From Porphyra umbilicalis (lineage: Eukaryota; Rhodophyta; Bangiophyceae; Bangiales; Bangiaceae), in the NCBI GenBank assembly GCA_002049455.2, contig KV918982.1, positions 62,001 through 126,000 of the forward strand: DNA of 64,000 nt, in the 5' to 3' direction. A program made the position numbers and the translations under genes. The first letter of the stretch is position 1, and each line of letters starts with the position of its first letter. The notes under the pieces are model-generated. The model was given only the letters and a program-made list of their open reading frames with translations, was not told where the DNA came from and did not search any database. This document shows, piece after piece, positions 50,290-62,806 of the stretch.

Positions 50290-53056
50290 TCACCCTTCAC
50301 CGTACAGGCGCTCTGCTGCCGCAAGGTACCAAACCATGTCAAAGACGTCACCCAGCCCCACCACCTGGCGCTGCGAGACGCGCCGGATGCGGTGGGCACC
50401 GCCATCCCCCGTCGGATCCCCCGCAGCGGCAGTGGCACCTTGACGACGCGCTCCACTCCCAGCTCCGTCACATAGCGCTGCGTTGGGTGCGTTGGCAGCA
50501 CTGGAACCGTGTTTGAACCGTACAAACATGGCAAACATGTCAGTATCCGCAGTGACATGGCGACCTTGGTCGACCGGAGCGGCCTCCTCGCCGTCAGGAG
50601 GCCCGCCGCATTCTTGCCGCTCGACCATCAGCAACTGTTTGACGCCATCCTCCAACCGATGCAGCTCCTGGTCGAACGACTCGTCTGTCTGCCCGACCGC
50701 TAGCGGCTCGCGCCCGTCCAGTGGCAGCGTCCCGCTGGACAAACCGGTCTGCGGCTCAAGCTCTGGGTCCGCCGACAAGCTTCCAAGCATTGACGACAGC
50801 CTGCCGGTCGCCTCGTCGTCGATCCGATCAGCACCCGCACCACCAGCCGGGAAGATGCACCCGGGAGTATAAGTTGTCCGGTTCTTGCTCTTGGACGCGA
50901 CCGCCTCGCGCATTTGCATGCATACCCGCGTCATCTTCCGCAACCACCCCATATCCAGCCGTGACCGGAGCTTGGTATTGGCCAGACCCATCGCAGACCA
51001 GATCCGCTCCAGCTCCGCTGCGTGTGCCGGGATGGAGAGCAAATGTTGCGCAACGACAGGCAGGGCTGTGCCGGCATGGTCAACACTGCGGGCCCAGCGG
51101 GCCACCGCCTCCACCACATGGGTACCTGGCACCGTACCCAGCTTCAGGTCCAGCAAGGGTCGGGGACCGCTGTCAAATTAGTCCATGGCCGTCTGGATAG
51201 TCTCTGCCAAGGCGTTGGGGTTTTGGTTGATGTTACCCTTAGTCGGCAGCCCAAGGCGCAGGCACAGCGCCACGAACTTGGTGATGAGGGCCTCCTTGGA
51301 AGAGTAGTCACCGGAAAGATGGCGTAAGCCTTGGAGATGGCGACTCGGATCCAGCGCATGAGCCAGCACCAGCAGCTCCGCTTCGTAGTAGAAGGTAAAG
51401 CGCCATTGAAAGTGCTTGAGGATGGTCCCTGCGAGGATATGCGTTAGCGCCCGGGTCAGAGGGGACAGAAAAAAGATGAGCTACGGCCACAGCGCCGTCA
51501 GTAATTAAGGAAGAGGTGGTGTTCTTCATGCTGGAGAAGAAGGCAAACAGCCGTCCAAAGGATGAGGCAACGTCGGCAAAGTTGGACGCCCGCTGCTCAA
51601 TGACGCCCAGCTCCACGACCAGTGGCCGAAGCAGCGTACGCATGATGCTCGCTCGCTCCCAAAAGCGCGAGTTGTGAAGCAACGCGACCACACGAGCACC
51701 CTTATCCGCTTGCCGTAGCTCCTCATCCATGACAAAGGTGCTGGCAAACTCCACCAGGGCTGGCTTGAGCTCGAGGATGCGCCGCACCATCCAATGGTGG
51801 CTGTAACACCGCGTGTCGCACTTCTTAATGAAGCCGAGCCGCCGACACATGATCTTGTCCATCAGAAACTGCAGCCTTCCCATGTACTTTGTCGAGCGCG
51901 TGAAGAAAGCCACCAGCATACAGCACTGCGCCGCGACAGCCCGCATCATTGGGTGGGTCAGGAATTTTCCCATCATGAGGTTGATCTGGTGCGCATAGCA
52001 CGGGGCGGCAATGAGGGCCGGACACATGGTCACCAACGCCTTCTTGGCGGCGACATTGGGGCTCGCCGAGTCGCTCACGACACCAATCGCCGTGGAGGTG
52101 TGTATCTGGTCCACACCCGTGGCGCCTGCTACGGAGAACGAGGCGTTCGCCTGGCCATCTTCGAGCACCTTTTGCAGCACGTCCTGCACAAGGTGGCCGG
52201 TCTCGGCCAAACCCGTGATGTCCACCGTAGTGTGCAATTCCGTCATGACCATCCCGTCGGATAGTCACGTGTTGTGAAAGAGGAAGCCGAATAGTTTGGT
52301 GCCCGACCGACTCTTCCACCCGTCAATGGTTAGCACGACGTGGACGCCCTTCTTGTAGACCTTTGCCGCAGCATCGCGCACAGAGCCGTAAACCTCCTCC
52401 AAAATCTTGCCGCTCAGGTCACGAGGCGACGGTACGCGCTGCAGGCCGGGCATCCACTTCAGGAAGAACGCCACCAGTGGCGGAGACTGCATGCAGTTGA
52501 AAGAGATGTTGCAGTAGAGGATGATGCGCAAGAGCTCATGATCCAGCTCCTTGTACTTTTCGGGCGCCATCGGCTTGGCCACACAAAACGCATCCATCGA
52601 CCCATTGGGCGTCGTCTTCGTCAATGGTAACGCTTTGGTCAGGTTTTCGCTGGCCGACCGGTGTGCCCGCCGCTTGGCACCCTTGACAAAGGAGAGCTTC
52701 ACTGCATTGGGTACGTTGGAGCACTGCAGCAGGTGCGTCAATAGGACGTCAGGGCGACCGTTCAGGACGTGGCTCATACCCTTTTCGACGCAGTAGTTGC
52801 AAAAAGCCTGCTCCGTCGGCTGCCCAGCGTGGTACGGGACCCCCTTGTTGCGGGAGCAATACCCCCACACGGCGCTCCTCTTTTGACGGTCTTTCTTCTA
52901 GGCTTCCACTGCCGCCACCTCATCTGTCGGCGTGACCGACGCTGACGGCGTTGAGCCGCTAGGCTCAGTGGAAGCGCTGTCGTCACCAGGGGTAGGAGCA
53001 CCACGTGGGGGGACCAGGTTCGTCTCACTCTGCTGCGACGATAGAAAGAGGTCCAT
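50290..53056 (-). pseudogene. hAT-family transposase (BED finger, DUF659, hAT dimerisation), dead
   Basis: From the ATG at 53056 the frame is acidic, then has a BED-like finger (FCNYCVEKG and THLLQC). A DUF659 core follows with VVLTIDGWKSRSG, VVSDSASPNVAAKKAL and CYAHQINLMMGKFL. The hAT dimerisation part has LPVVAQHLLSIPAHAAELER. In-frame stops are TAG 52898-52900, TGA 52265-52267 (Trp expected before LSDG) and TAA 51178-51180. A one-base shift lies near 51450-51480. hAT transposases move DNA by cut and paste with 8-bp target duplications; terminal repeats were not identified here. The three stops are each one transition away from CAG, TGG or CAA. Confidence 0.88.
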
Positions 53057-56000
53057 GACGCGACCCTATAGGCAGAGGGGAGGAGGTGAGCTGCAGGAGA
53101 GTGACGATTAGATAGTTTTCGGTAGTGGTAGACGACAGCGAGCACGGATGCAGCCGTAGAGGAGGCGAGGTCCATATAAGACAATCAATCGCACGTGGCT
53201 TGGTAAGCAAGCCGCTCCGCACCGCACCTCTCCCATGCAGCTTACAGAGAAAAGTACCCTCAAAGCCTGGCGCTCTCCCTTGAGACACGTACCTTGCTCT
53301 GACCGAGACAAGCGACAGGGCGATGCACCCTTACACGTTCGTCCCCGTCCGAGGCTCCGTGAGAGACTGTCAAGGTCACATGCTGCGCAGTCATTCCGTC
53401 AGTAAGAAAGAATGGTCAGTGAGAGTCCAAGCACGTGGACTGTACCTCAAGCTCGACAATCCAATGAAAGCATGCGTCTGGTGGTGGAGAAGGGGAAGAA
53501 AAGCCATCACAGTCACCCAATGCACCACGAACAGGCAGGCACGTCCCTTGTCTTTGGTGTCAAGCCAGGAAGGGCTGACTGGGGCAGGTGTTCATCCAGT
53601 GGGTGGCAGCAGAGCCAGTCACGTTGGTCAAAGCGGGAGCAGGGCAGAGACGGGTATGCATGTCAAAAATGCGCGAAGCAGGCACACCTCGTCGACATAA
53701 GTCCCTGCGTCCATCGGAAATGCTGCTTCAGGCACTACACAAGTACGCAGTTAGGACATGAAATGGCTTACGTCCGGCGGGACTCCCATCAAGGTCTGCT
53801 CCAACTGCGTGGATCGCCCCAGATCAAGATCTTCTCCAGCTGCATCTATTTGGAAGGAGGTCCCGCCAATGCCATCATGCGCAGGTGGCTGGGAGGGCGC
53901 CCCTGTGAAGGAGGTGATCGCATTCGTCTCGCCGCCTCCCTGCCGCCACCCCTGGGATTTTCCAAACGACCCCGACGTGCAGTGGCACGTTGCTGCGAGG
54001 GCGGCCGCGGGGTGCCATGCTCCTTCCGCCTGGACGCCCCCTCCAGCCCTTCCTCTCACGCCTCACCCACTGTCGGGTCAGCTCGAGTCCCCCACGCGTC
54101 CCTCCTTCAGGCAAAGCTCTCATCGCAGTTGCCGCCGCCATAGGCGCTGCAGGCGCCAATGATTAGGGCTTCTAAACCGAATATGGAAGAGACGAGGCTG
54201 TCGTTGCACCCCTGGCCGACGAACGAGGGCGACTCTGTGGTTGTGGGAGCCAACGATGTGGACCCCAACAGAAATCACATTGACGTCGGCGTCGCACGCG
54301 TACAGTGGAGGCAGGGACGCTGCGAACTGTATGGACGCGTGTGGGGACTGCCGTAGGACTCAAAGCGGTGGTGGCTACCAGTTGGCAGGGGGTGGTATCT
54401 TTGGCTCAGGACGGCAGACCGCTGACGCCGTCGATGGGAGTGTCCCCACAACCATATAGATGCCCCCGCTCCGCCGCCAGACGCCCCCACCCCCGATATT
54501 GTCGACTCAGAGTGTGGGGGAATGTGGAAGGTGGTACGGCGGTGGCAGCGAGCAACTCCAGCCGCGTCAGTGACGGCAGGAAGACCGGCGCCGTAGTTAC
54601 TGCAGCGTTGGTGCTGATGGGGTTGGGAGCGGCGAGCCCGGGAGCATTCGCGCCGGGGTACGCTGTGTGCCCCCGCTGGTTAGGCCGTAGCCGGAACCGG
54701 CGTCTACGGCAGCGACGCAGCGGAAGCCGACGGCGCTGTCGTGAACGGGCGGAAGGCCGCCATGGCGGTGGCGGCGGTCGGGATTGACGAGGCCACAGCG
54801 CCGACGGCGGGAGCCGACTTTGCAGACGCCGCCAAGAAGACGTCGAAGACTGCACTGGTCGATGCTGTCGTTGCCAGCGCCTCGGTAAATCCCCCCCCCC
54901 TCCTTCACCCGTAATCCTTCCTAGAACTTCCCTGTCAATGCCGCCGTCACAGGCACCGCGTCGACCCTCACCTGAAAGCCAGGAGCGAGACGGCGGGTAA
55001 TGCGGCAAGAGAGGGGGGTAATTCACCGCATCGCGGGAGGGGTGGGGTGGGGGCAATGCGGCAGACAAAGTAGAGGGGGAGGGGGCGAGGGTGGCACACA
55101 CAATGGGAGAAGGGGGGGTGGGAGTGCGGCAGATGCAGGAGAAGAGGCGGGGGGTCGGCAGCCTGAGCAGGAGCAACTGGATGAGCCGGGACCAAGACGT
55201 CGGCGGCTGCAGCGAGAGCGGGGGGGCAGTCACCGCACCGGGGGGGGGGGCGTGGGAGGAGGGCGGCAGAAAAACAGAGGGGGGGGGGATGAGGGTGGCA
55301 GACACAAGAGGAGAGGTGGGGTGGGGAGGGTGGCCTCTACAGGAAAGGAGGAGGGAGGTCGGCGGCATGAGCGGCAGCAACAGTATGAGGGCACCAAAAC
55401 ATGCTCGCAGATAGGTGTTCGAAGAGGCTAGAAACGGAGGCGGCGTCGCAGCCAAAGCCAATCCGGGACAAGATGAGCTAGTGCTGGTACTGGGCTGCAG
55501 CAGATGCTGGTGACGGTGACTCGCAGGGGGTTGGGATGGCCGTGCGGCTTTTTACCTACGCGCCGCCGCTTCTCAGCCGATTAAGGCCCCCTGCCTTCGT
55601 CCCACCTCTCTTCCCCGCAGCACTGTGCGGCGGCATTGAGAAAAGGGTCGGTTGCCGCGCCACTGGCGCGGTGCCCCCATCATGCCTCCGCAAACGTAGA
55701 CCCCCCCACCGCCGCGCCACCGACAGACTAAGGCCATCGACCATATGCGCCACCAGAGATACCCCCCTGCACACGCCCCAGCATCCCCGCCCGGCGAACG
55801 GTGCGGCGGCCTCGTGGCCAGGGCTGGTGGCATCGCCGCTGACGAGTTTCCCCCACCGCGCCCCCTCTGATGCGGATCCCCCACAGCCCCACCTCCAACA
55901 CCCGAAGGGCCTCGGCCATGAGCGGCGCCGACCTCAATCCCCCTCCAAAGCAGTATCCTGTACGCCCACCTCACTGGTAGGGAGTGGGCAGCGCAGTCCG

Positions 56001-56813
56001 GGTGGAAACTAGTCCAAGCCTGGTGAGACTCTTCCACTCTTCATCCTTTCCCGCGTCCTACACGGGCGCTGGAGACGCCGCCACCAGTCTGCTAGTGCTC
56101 TGCTAACCTCCAGACACCATAACCAAAAGACACAGGGGTTGCGAGTAGGCGCCCCCGCCGCGTCCCCACAACTGGAAGGCCATCGCACACAAAAGGCACG
56201 GCCGACACTTCCACCCCCACCCCTCCTCTTTCTCTATGTGGCTATCCACAGCAGCGCTGGCGGCATGCCGCTGACACGTTGCCGCCCCCGCGACCTCACA
56301 ATTTGGTTCCGTGCCACGCAGCGCCACCAAAAGGGATAGAGGTATATTGAGTCGTCACTCCCAACGCACACGAAAGAGACGTTCCAACGCTTCCCACCGC
56401 CCGCTTCAACCACTGTTCTTGCTATGAGACGGTGATTGCCCCCCGTCCGCCCCCTGGCCGCCCCCCGGCCGCTGACTAGGGGAGAAAGCCCCTGCAGCCT
56501 GGAATCTCGGTACAGCCTGTAGTGGCGCTTCTCAACACCACACCGCCCCCCCCGACCACTTCCAAAAAGGCGGTAACAAACAGCAGACAATATTTTAGCG
56601 GCTTCAACGAGTCGAAGTGGTCATCGTTTAAGGCCTACCTCCAGTCTTTCCTGGTCCCGCTCTCAGGCCAAGGCACAACCGCGTCCCAGCCTCTTCGAGG
56701 CGCGGAGGACCCCGGCTCTCTCCACCCGCCCATTGAATATCCCTCTCACCCATCCCCGCGCCCCCTCTCTACGGGACTTCCCTCCACGTACTCCCCCTCC
56801 CCACGTCCCGACC
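53057..56813. other. Intergenic, no gene recognised
   Basis: Frames are Pro/Arg/Ser-rich on both strands. A plus-strand stretch near 54690-54890 reads like coding sequence (GADFADAAKKTSKTALVDAV) and ends at a possible donor (GTAAAT), but its upstream frame is broken and I recognise no family. The part 55005-55400 is a G-rich diverged repeat. Confidence 0.5.
55040..55400 (+). repeat. G-rich diverged duplication of about 190 bp
   Basis: Two blocks, near 55065-55190 and 55262-55385, share the order GCGGCAGA, AGAGGGGG, GAGGGTGGCA, CACA, GGTCGGC and GAGC-GCAGCAAC or similar. Long G runs are present. Confidence 0.6.
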
Positions 56814-57617
56814 ATGTCGTCCGACGCCGCGGGCTCCCCATCCATCATGCCAAACGCCACCGAGGGCGTGCGCGCGCCCGCGGCTGGCGTCCACCGTCGC
56901 CTGCTGCTCGGTGGGAGCTTCCGTGCCCCGGGTAGCAGTGGTGACCGGGTCCCAGCGTCAACCGTGGAGACGCGCGGCGGCAGTGTTGCTCCACGCGAAG
57001 AAGCCGGTCAGAGCGGGACTGAGGGAACCACTGGGCGGCGCAATAATCCATCTAACTGTTCCCCGGTAGGGGGCGTGGAAGGCGCTGGGCGTGCCGCGGC
57101 GGGGAGGGTGCACCCCGAGGTACATCGCACCGATGGAGTGCATGTGGGGGGGAGGGCTGCGGCTGCGGATGACGGTCGGATGGCGGGCGTGGAGGAGGCG
57201 GCGGCAGAGACGCCGCTGGCGAGTATTATGGCCGAAGAGGGCGGGGGCAGCCAGGCCGGACCGCGCAGTCGTACCCCGATCAACTGGGACTCCCTGCCGG
57301 CGCTGGCGCGGGCGCGTACGATGACTAAGCTGCTGAAGAAGGAGGTCAAGATTGTGAGCGAGGACCACAGCGACGACGGCAATGTCACTGTCACTGTCCG
57401 GGAGGAGCGGACGAACTTGCGCGTGGAGCAGGCGGTGGAGATGAAGGAGTTAATGCGGAGTGCGCTGGATATGGCAGACGATGCGCTCGAGCGAGCTATC
57501 TTTGACAATGCCACCATGCACCGGGCTTTAGCATTGTGTAAGAAAATGGGCACATGGACTCGCGCTCCACCGTCGGAGGAGGAGCAGCCTATTCGCAGGG
57601 TGCGGCAGAGGCGTTAA
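56814..57617 (+). CDS. Hypothetical protein, 267 residues
   Basis: A single open frame runs from the ATG at 56814 (ACCATGTCG context) to the stop at 57617. It is preceded by a pyrimidine-rich leader. Residues 1-150 are disordered and rich in Gly, Ala and Thr. Residues about 155-267 are more structured: TPINWDSLPALARARTMTKL, a beta-like segment (NVTVTVREERTNL), then charged helices (VEQAVEMKELMRSALDMADD) and a basic end. The mixed, low-bias composition of this half differs from nearby chance frames and supports a real gene. I do not recognise the family. An upstream Met at 56733 is possible but lies in the pyrimidine tract. It could also be an accessory protein of a transposon. Confidence 0.55.
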   Translation: MSSDAAGSPSIMPNATEGVRAPAAGVHRRLLLGGSFRAPGSSGDRVPASTVETRGGSVAPREEAGQSGTEGTTGRRNNPSNCSPVGGVEGAGRAAAGRVHPEVHRTDGVHVGGRAAAADDGRMAGVEEAAAETPLASIMAEEGGGSQAGPRSRTPINWDSLPALARARTMTKLLKKEVKIVSEDHSDDGNVTVTVREERTNLRVEQAVEMKELMRSALDMADDALERAIFDNATMHRALALCKKMGTWTRAPPSEEEQPIRRVRQRR

Positions 57618-58117
57618 GGGCATGCGTGGGGGTTGCGCATTGTGGGGGACAGATGTTCGTGGCTGCCAGATGGGTGAAAGAGCGAGGGCGTGTATGTTTC
57701 CGTTGTGCAATGCGTTTTATTCCAAAATGGCTCGCTGTCTCGAACAGGAATAAAAAAAGACAGTCAACCATACCAAGAAATAAAAAGTGTCTGGTGCGAG
57801 CGAGGCGGGGCTTGCCCGCTCACCCCCCCCCGCCCCCCTCCCTTGCGAGCACTATCTTCTTGTGACGTGACGCCACCGTCTCGGCTGCCAAGTTCGCGGT
57901 CACCCCCCGAAGCGCCGCCCTCGACAAAGCCGATAGAAGCTCCGAAACGGCCAGGGTGCGCCCCCCCACCCGTCCCCCACCACTCGCACCGCTCTCACAG
58001 TAGTAGAGAATTGTGCGGGCCACGCAGTAGTACGCCTCAGCCCCCCCCCCTCCACCCTCCCCTCCGTCGCCTCATCGCGCAGGCATTCCTCTCCCCCGCC
58101 GGGCCGACAACACTCAC
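57618..58117. other. Intergenic, or 3' part of the lipid-kinase-like remnant
   Basis: A minus-strand frame at about 58040-57820 (RTILYYCESG, LLSALSRAALRGVTANLAA) looks mildly coding-like and may be a further exon of the remnant to its right. Nothing firmer is seen. Confidence 0.4.
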
Positions 58118-58490
58118 CGCGTGCGACCGCTAGCCGGGTGGCGAGCACATTGTTTTCCTGCTGGAAGCATGCCCAACGGGGGCATCCCCCCCTCCCTCCC
58201 CCCCCCCCCCCGTGCCGACACCCCCTGCGGCGCCGACCACGCCCGTTAGAACCTCGGCAAACAACCCCCCCCCGCCCACCGCCAACACCGCTGGGTACCG
58301 CCGCAACCCGTCCGGGCCGTCTCCGTCCAGCCACCCCGCCGCGTCGCCGGCCGACGCCGTGGGCCACACCTCCACCGCCGACGGGGCGAGGTGGGCCTCG
58401 AGCAGCGGCCCGGTCGTGGCGTCAAAGGTGGGGGCGGCAGCGGGGACGGCTGCAGCCTTGCCGCCGTGGCCGGTTTCTCGAAGGTGACGG
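58118..58490 (-). pseudogene. Diacylglycerol/sphingosine-kinase-like catalytic remnant
   Basis: The minus strand reads GHGGKAAAV near 58470, then PLLEAHL, WPTASAGDAAGWL and YPAVLAVGGGGLFAEVLTG near 58290-58250, and LGMLPAG near 58175. The order fits the DAGK catalytic domain of sphingosine or ceramide kinases. The hallmark GGDG is GGGG here, inside a 9-base G run. One surplus A after LPAG shifts the frame; without it the next residues are NNVLATRLAVAR. A GTGAGTG donor follows at 58117-58111, so an intron may come next. The rest of the enzyme was not found. It may be a broken gene or a poorly sequenced one. Confidence 0.45.
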
Positions 58491-61400
58491 CCAACACGCC
58501 TCTGTCAGGGACAGGATCGCCGAAGGGGCTCCCCCCAGCCCGCCAGCACCCCCCCCCGTCCCCCCCTCGCAGCCTCCCCCCCCCCGCTCCCCACGCACCG
58601 AGGAAGACCCGCCGCCACAAGCCGATGTTAACGGGCCACGTCACCGCGTAAGTCAGGGTGGCAAAGCGGCCGCCAAGTCGGTGAAAACCAGCAAAAGAAG
58701 CAGGCGCAAGCGGGAAGGGCCGACGCGCGGTATCCAGCCGCTGCTTTGGCCAGCGGGCACCGGCGGCGGCAGCGCCTCGAACACATCGTGCCGGGCAACA
58801 ACCGGCGCGGAGAGGGTTGTAGCCGTCAGTGAAGAGGACGTTCGAAGCCAGCGCCGGGATGACAAGTGTCGCTTCGGCATGGTGGGGAAACACCCGCTGG
58901 TTGATTCCATAGTTCATGAGAAAGAGAGGAGCAGGAGTGGGTGGGGGCTCCAGGCCGCCGCCGCGCGGCGAGTGCGGGCGCCGACCACGTGGCGTCGGAT
59001 GGGGCGGTGCGCCAGGCGGCCACGTCGGAAGGGAAACGGTGCTGACGCCGTGCTGGGCACCATGCAATCATGAATTGAAAAAGTGGAGTTATCCATGCTC
59101 TATTCGCGCCCTATCCGCGCCTCGGCGTCGAGGGGCGCGGGGCGTTAACAGCGCCCTAACAGCGCCCTAACAGCGCCTCAACAACGCCCCTCAATAGCGC
59201 CCTGGGCGCTCTTCCCAACCCTAGTGCCGAGTAGGGCAAGAAATACGTAGAAGGACACCATCGTGCAGCCCACGAGCAGAGGAAGGTTGCGCCAACTCCG
59301 GGGCGGTGAGTGGGAATAGAGCAGGCAGTTTTCGCAGCCTGACGCCTCTCTACCGCCGTTACAGGCTCTGGCCGCCGCCGCAGCCGACACCCTCTCACGG
59401 CCTCCTGTTCCTGCCGGGGCAAGCAAGCACCCCTCTCTCGTACGAATAGAGAAAATTGGACGTTTCCTCGCAAGCGAGGGTGCAGCCCTGTCTCATTCTT
59501 TTCCTGCACTGCCCTGGGCTGGCGGCGCTGGTGGGGCCGGTGGGGGGGGCGTCGGCAGCGTGGGGGAGGGGTAGCGGGACGGGGGGGGGGCAGGGGCGGG
59601 AGGAGGGGGGGGCAGTCAGGTCAGAAGATGTCTTTTCCGCTCGGGATGCACCGTTCTTTGGCATTCGTCGAAGAACTTGGTGGGTTGGGAAATCTCATTT
59701 CTCCAGCCATTGCCGATCGCCGTTTATGGAAGGGCTCCTGCGGCTCCAGACCCCGCGCACGACTTGATACGCACCCCTCGAACACGGTGTCTTAATAAAG
59801 CGTGCAAGAAAATCGAAAACACCTTGTTGGAAGGATGGGAGCGCTCCCACGCACTTGTTGAGCACATGTGTACGTTTGCACATGCGCCTTTTCACCATGT
59901 CGCTCAAGACCATAGGAAGCGGCTCTCACAGAGGCTTCTGGTGCATCCAAGAAGTCATTGAAAAATGCAGTCATGCAAACGTATGCATGTTTCAACATGT
60001 TTTTGCAAAAAAATCGCCGCGTACAGGTGCTTACGAGGGGTCGTGCAAGTTTTTGTACGAGCGATTTGGGGAAAAACGAGGCTCGTGGTGGATCCAGCAA
60101 CGAGGTGCACTGCGCAGCTGGCATCACGTAAATATCAAACCGCTGCTTGAATGCGAATCATGCCCAGGCACGCTCGCAATCGTGGCACCACGGGGGGCCA
60201 CGTGACTTGCCTTAGCAGGTGCGGTGATGCACCCAATTGGAGCTGTGAAGGGGGGGGGGGCGGCTCCCAGACATGTCGTTGAACAGTGTCAAAACCGTGC
60301 AGGCCGCGTACTGTACCTCTTAAATGATCATATGCCATCTATACTGATTGTGTAAAATAGCCACTGTGGAAAAGCGGGGTCGAATATGGCCCAGTACAGC
60401 CATTTCAGACGTACTGGCACCAATCTGAAAACCGCAGGGGTAAGTCCCCAAGAACCCTGGTGCCTAAACGCGACGATGGTGCTCACATTTGGCACTGAGT
60501 TCATCAGGAGTTTTTCACTCGCTGGTTCTGTGTGCTGATTTGGCACCCTTGCCATCTGGCCCAGATGGTCTGGGTGGTGACCAATTGGTACAGTTGGCGC
60601 ACTGATGGATGAGTTGGCCATCCAGAGCCGAAATGGTCTGTACTACCAATAGACTGCACCTCAATTTTTTCGTCTTCACGTGGAGTCGGCGCGAGCTGAA
60701 CGAACGAACCCATCTTGACACCTCGACCACGGAGCAGGGGTTGCCCCTCGACTAATGCTGTCAAGACCCTGCTGTACACGATGCTTGACCGTACCGTGTT
60801 GCCGACATCCCACTTCGTCAGACATTCAGAAGATCAACAACAGGCACCCTGTAGTTAAAACATATTGGTTCACTACGGTCCACAAACAATGGTAGGTCGA
60901 GAACCTAAGAACCAAAAGCTGTCAATCTAGTTGTGACAAAAAGGGCGCACTTGCACTGGCTTGTACTTTGAATGAATACGTTCCACATGGCAAGTAAAAT
61001 AGCACAGCAGCTCGATGACCGGCGGCATCAGACCCCAACCAACGGAGTTCCCGCGATCTGACATGGGCCTGATCCTCAGCGAATCATGATGCTGGCAACA
61101 AACAATGGCGACTCCAGTGGGCTCATGCTTGGCGCTACCCCTCACCAATCTGTGACGTGCCTTCCACCGACGACAAGTCGTCGGACACCGACAACGTCAT
61201 CGCGCATAGGGATGTGCCGTCGTCTGGTGGAAGGCCTCTGCATGGTGGCGACTTATCCTGTACTTCTGTAGCCAATTCAAAGAGAACAGTGCCAGTAACG
61301 AGATGGGTTTCTGACCAAACATCTGATGGACAACTCATGATTAGCCGTAGAAACGCTCATCTGAGTCATAGTTGAGTAGGATTCCGTTCCGACACTGCCA

Positions 61401-62736
61401 ACATGGTCTCGCCCTCGGAAGCCGACAGTGCGCTCAAGGCGGACGCGGGCCCCCACCCACCCACTCCCGAGACCCACAAGCCTGGCCGAGAAGACGCACA
61501 GTTTGTGCACTGTAATTGCACGCCACCCCCCCTTTCCTCAAAGAGACCGTGGTGGTGTGTGTGGTGGCGCCCCCCGCCCGCACACGCAGGCCCACCTACA
61601 CGCGGGCGCGGCGGCCGGGCGGGGGCGCGCCCCCCACAGGCGCACGGCGGCGGCGGTCGACGGCCGTGCGCTCGCGCGCCGCACGCGCGGCGCACGCTGC
61701 AGCGGCGGTGGTGGTGGGGGGGCCGCCCCGAGGCCGTCGCGGGCGCCACACCATCGTCACGACCGGCAGAAACCCCATCCGTCCCCATCCAAAGCCTGTC
61801 CGTAACCAAGACTCTGTTCATTGGGCATTTGTACCCTCTGTGCACAACCCCCGATTGCCAATCCAAAGAGTTGCGTGGATGGGCGTTCTCGACCGATACC
61901 AGTCAAAAGTCATCGTACTATTGCGCAGCACAGCAGTTCCTTTCCGGCACTCGTCACGGCCGCGGAGCAATGACGCCATCTCATTGGGCCAGCTCTATGT
62001 CTGGTCTTGCAGCAGGTCCTTGCTAACTGTAGCCCCCGTAGCTGTCCCATATGCTGCGCCGTACTCGGCGGCACGAGGTCGATCCGTGCTTTTCAGCGAT
62101 ACAACTCCCCCATCATGCTTAGTAACTGACATTTAAATATTGTATTTTGTGTGCGCGTCGGCGACGTCACGAACAGAACGACGGTCGTCTCGTTCTCGCC
62201 CACACACAGCGACACGAGATGACTTTGCCTCGAAAATCCTGATGACGCAGTGACATCGCAAAACGCTGCGCTCCACGCAGCGCTCCGCTATTCACTGGGA
62301 GAGTGCAAAAAGTCCGTGACTAGCACAGTGTCTCGGGGGATGCTGGACGCAGCTTGTCCTCCGCGAGATCGCCTGAGCAAGCAGCGCGGCACTGGTGTCA
62401 CGAACGCTGCAGCTCTGCGTCCGCCACAACTTCACCTCTTCGGATTCGGAGTCGCTCGTATGGACGGCGGGCTCCAACCGCGGCCCGTGCAATTGACTTG
62501 CTCCGTAACATCATACTTGTGCCTCCAGCGGACCAACTGGATCGACCCAAATTGCTGCGCGGTGTGGCCAAACCACATGCGACTGGTAGCCAATCACATG
62601 GTCTCTTGGTTTCAAGCTAGGATTTATGAATAAGAAACGGCTGAGAATGCCGATGGTCACACCGTGTCTCTCGAGCGAAACACCTTGACTCGAAGTACTC
62701 ACGGAAGGAACTCGGGTCCACGGCATCATCTAGAAC
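58491..62736. other. Intergenic, no gene recognised
   Basis: Minus-strand frames near 60500-61340 have some coding-like texture (SFVQLAPTPREDEKIEVQS, SLRIRPMSDRGNSVGWGL) but are short and broken and match no family I can name. The part 60200-61400 and 62000-62700 is close to 50% GC, lower than the rest. The repeat at 59130 is listed separately. Confidence 0.5.
59130..59205 (+). repeat. GCGCCCTAACA-type repeat, copy 2
   Basis: GAGGGGCG-GGGG is followed by three GCGCCCTAACA units and related GCGCC words. It matches 50020-50095. The word GTGCCGAGTAGGG lies just right of this copy (about 59224) and just left of copy 1 (about 49987). Confidence 0.65.
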
Positions 62737-62806
62737 GCATATCCAAAGCCCATGCAAAGCCCAGCGGTATCCCATTATAGACTTTGTTGGATGGGCTTGG
62801 ATATGC
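62737..62806. repeat. Perfect inverted repeat, 16-17-bp arms
   Basis: GCATATCCAAAGCCCAT at 62737-62753 is mirrored by ATGGGCTTGGATATGC at 62791-62806 (one A bulged). A further ATCCAAGGCCCAT lies near 62850. Confidence 0.85.

Noticed and set aside
54305-55461. Overlapping long frames on both strands
   Set aside because: Composition-driven; the minus frame is Pro/Ser-rich and the plus frames break often. A coding-like scrap near 54690-54890 could not be tied to a family.
60504-61340. Minus-strand frames with coding-like texture
   Set aside because: They are short, change frame and match no family I can name.
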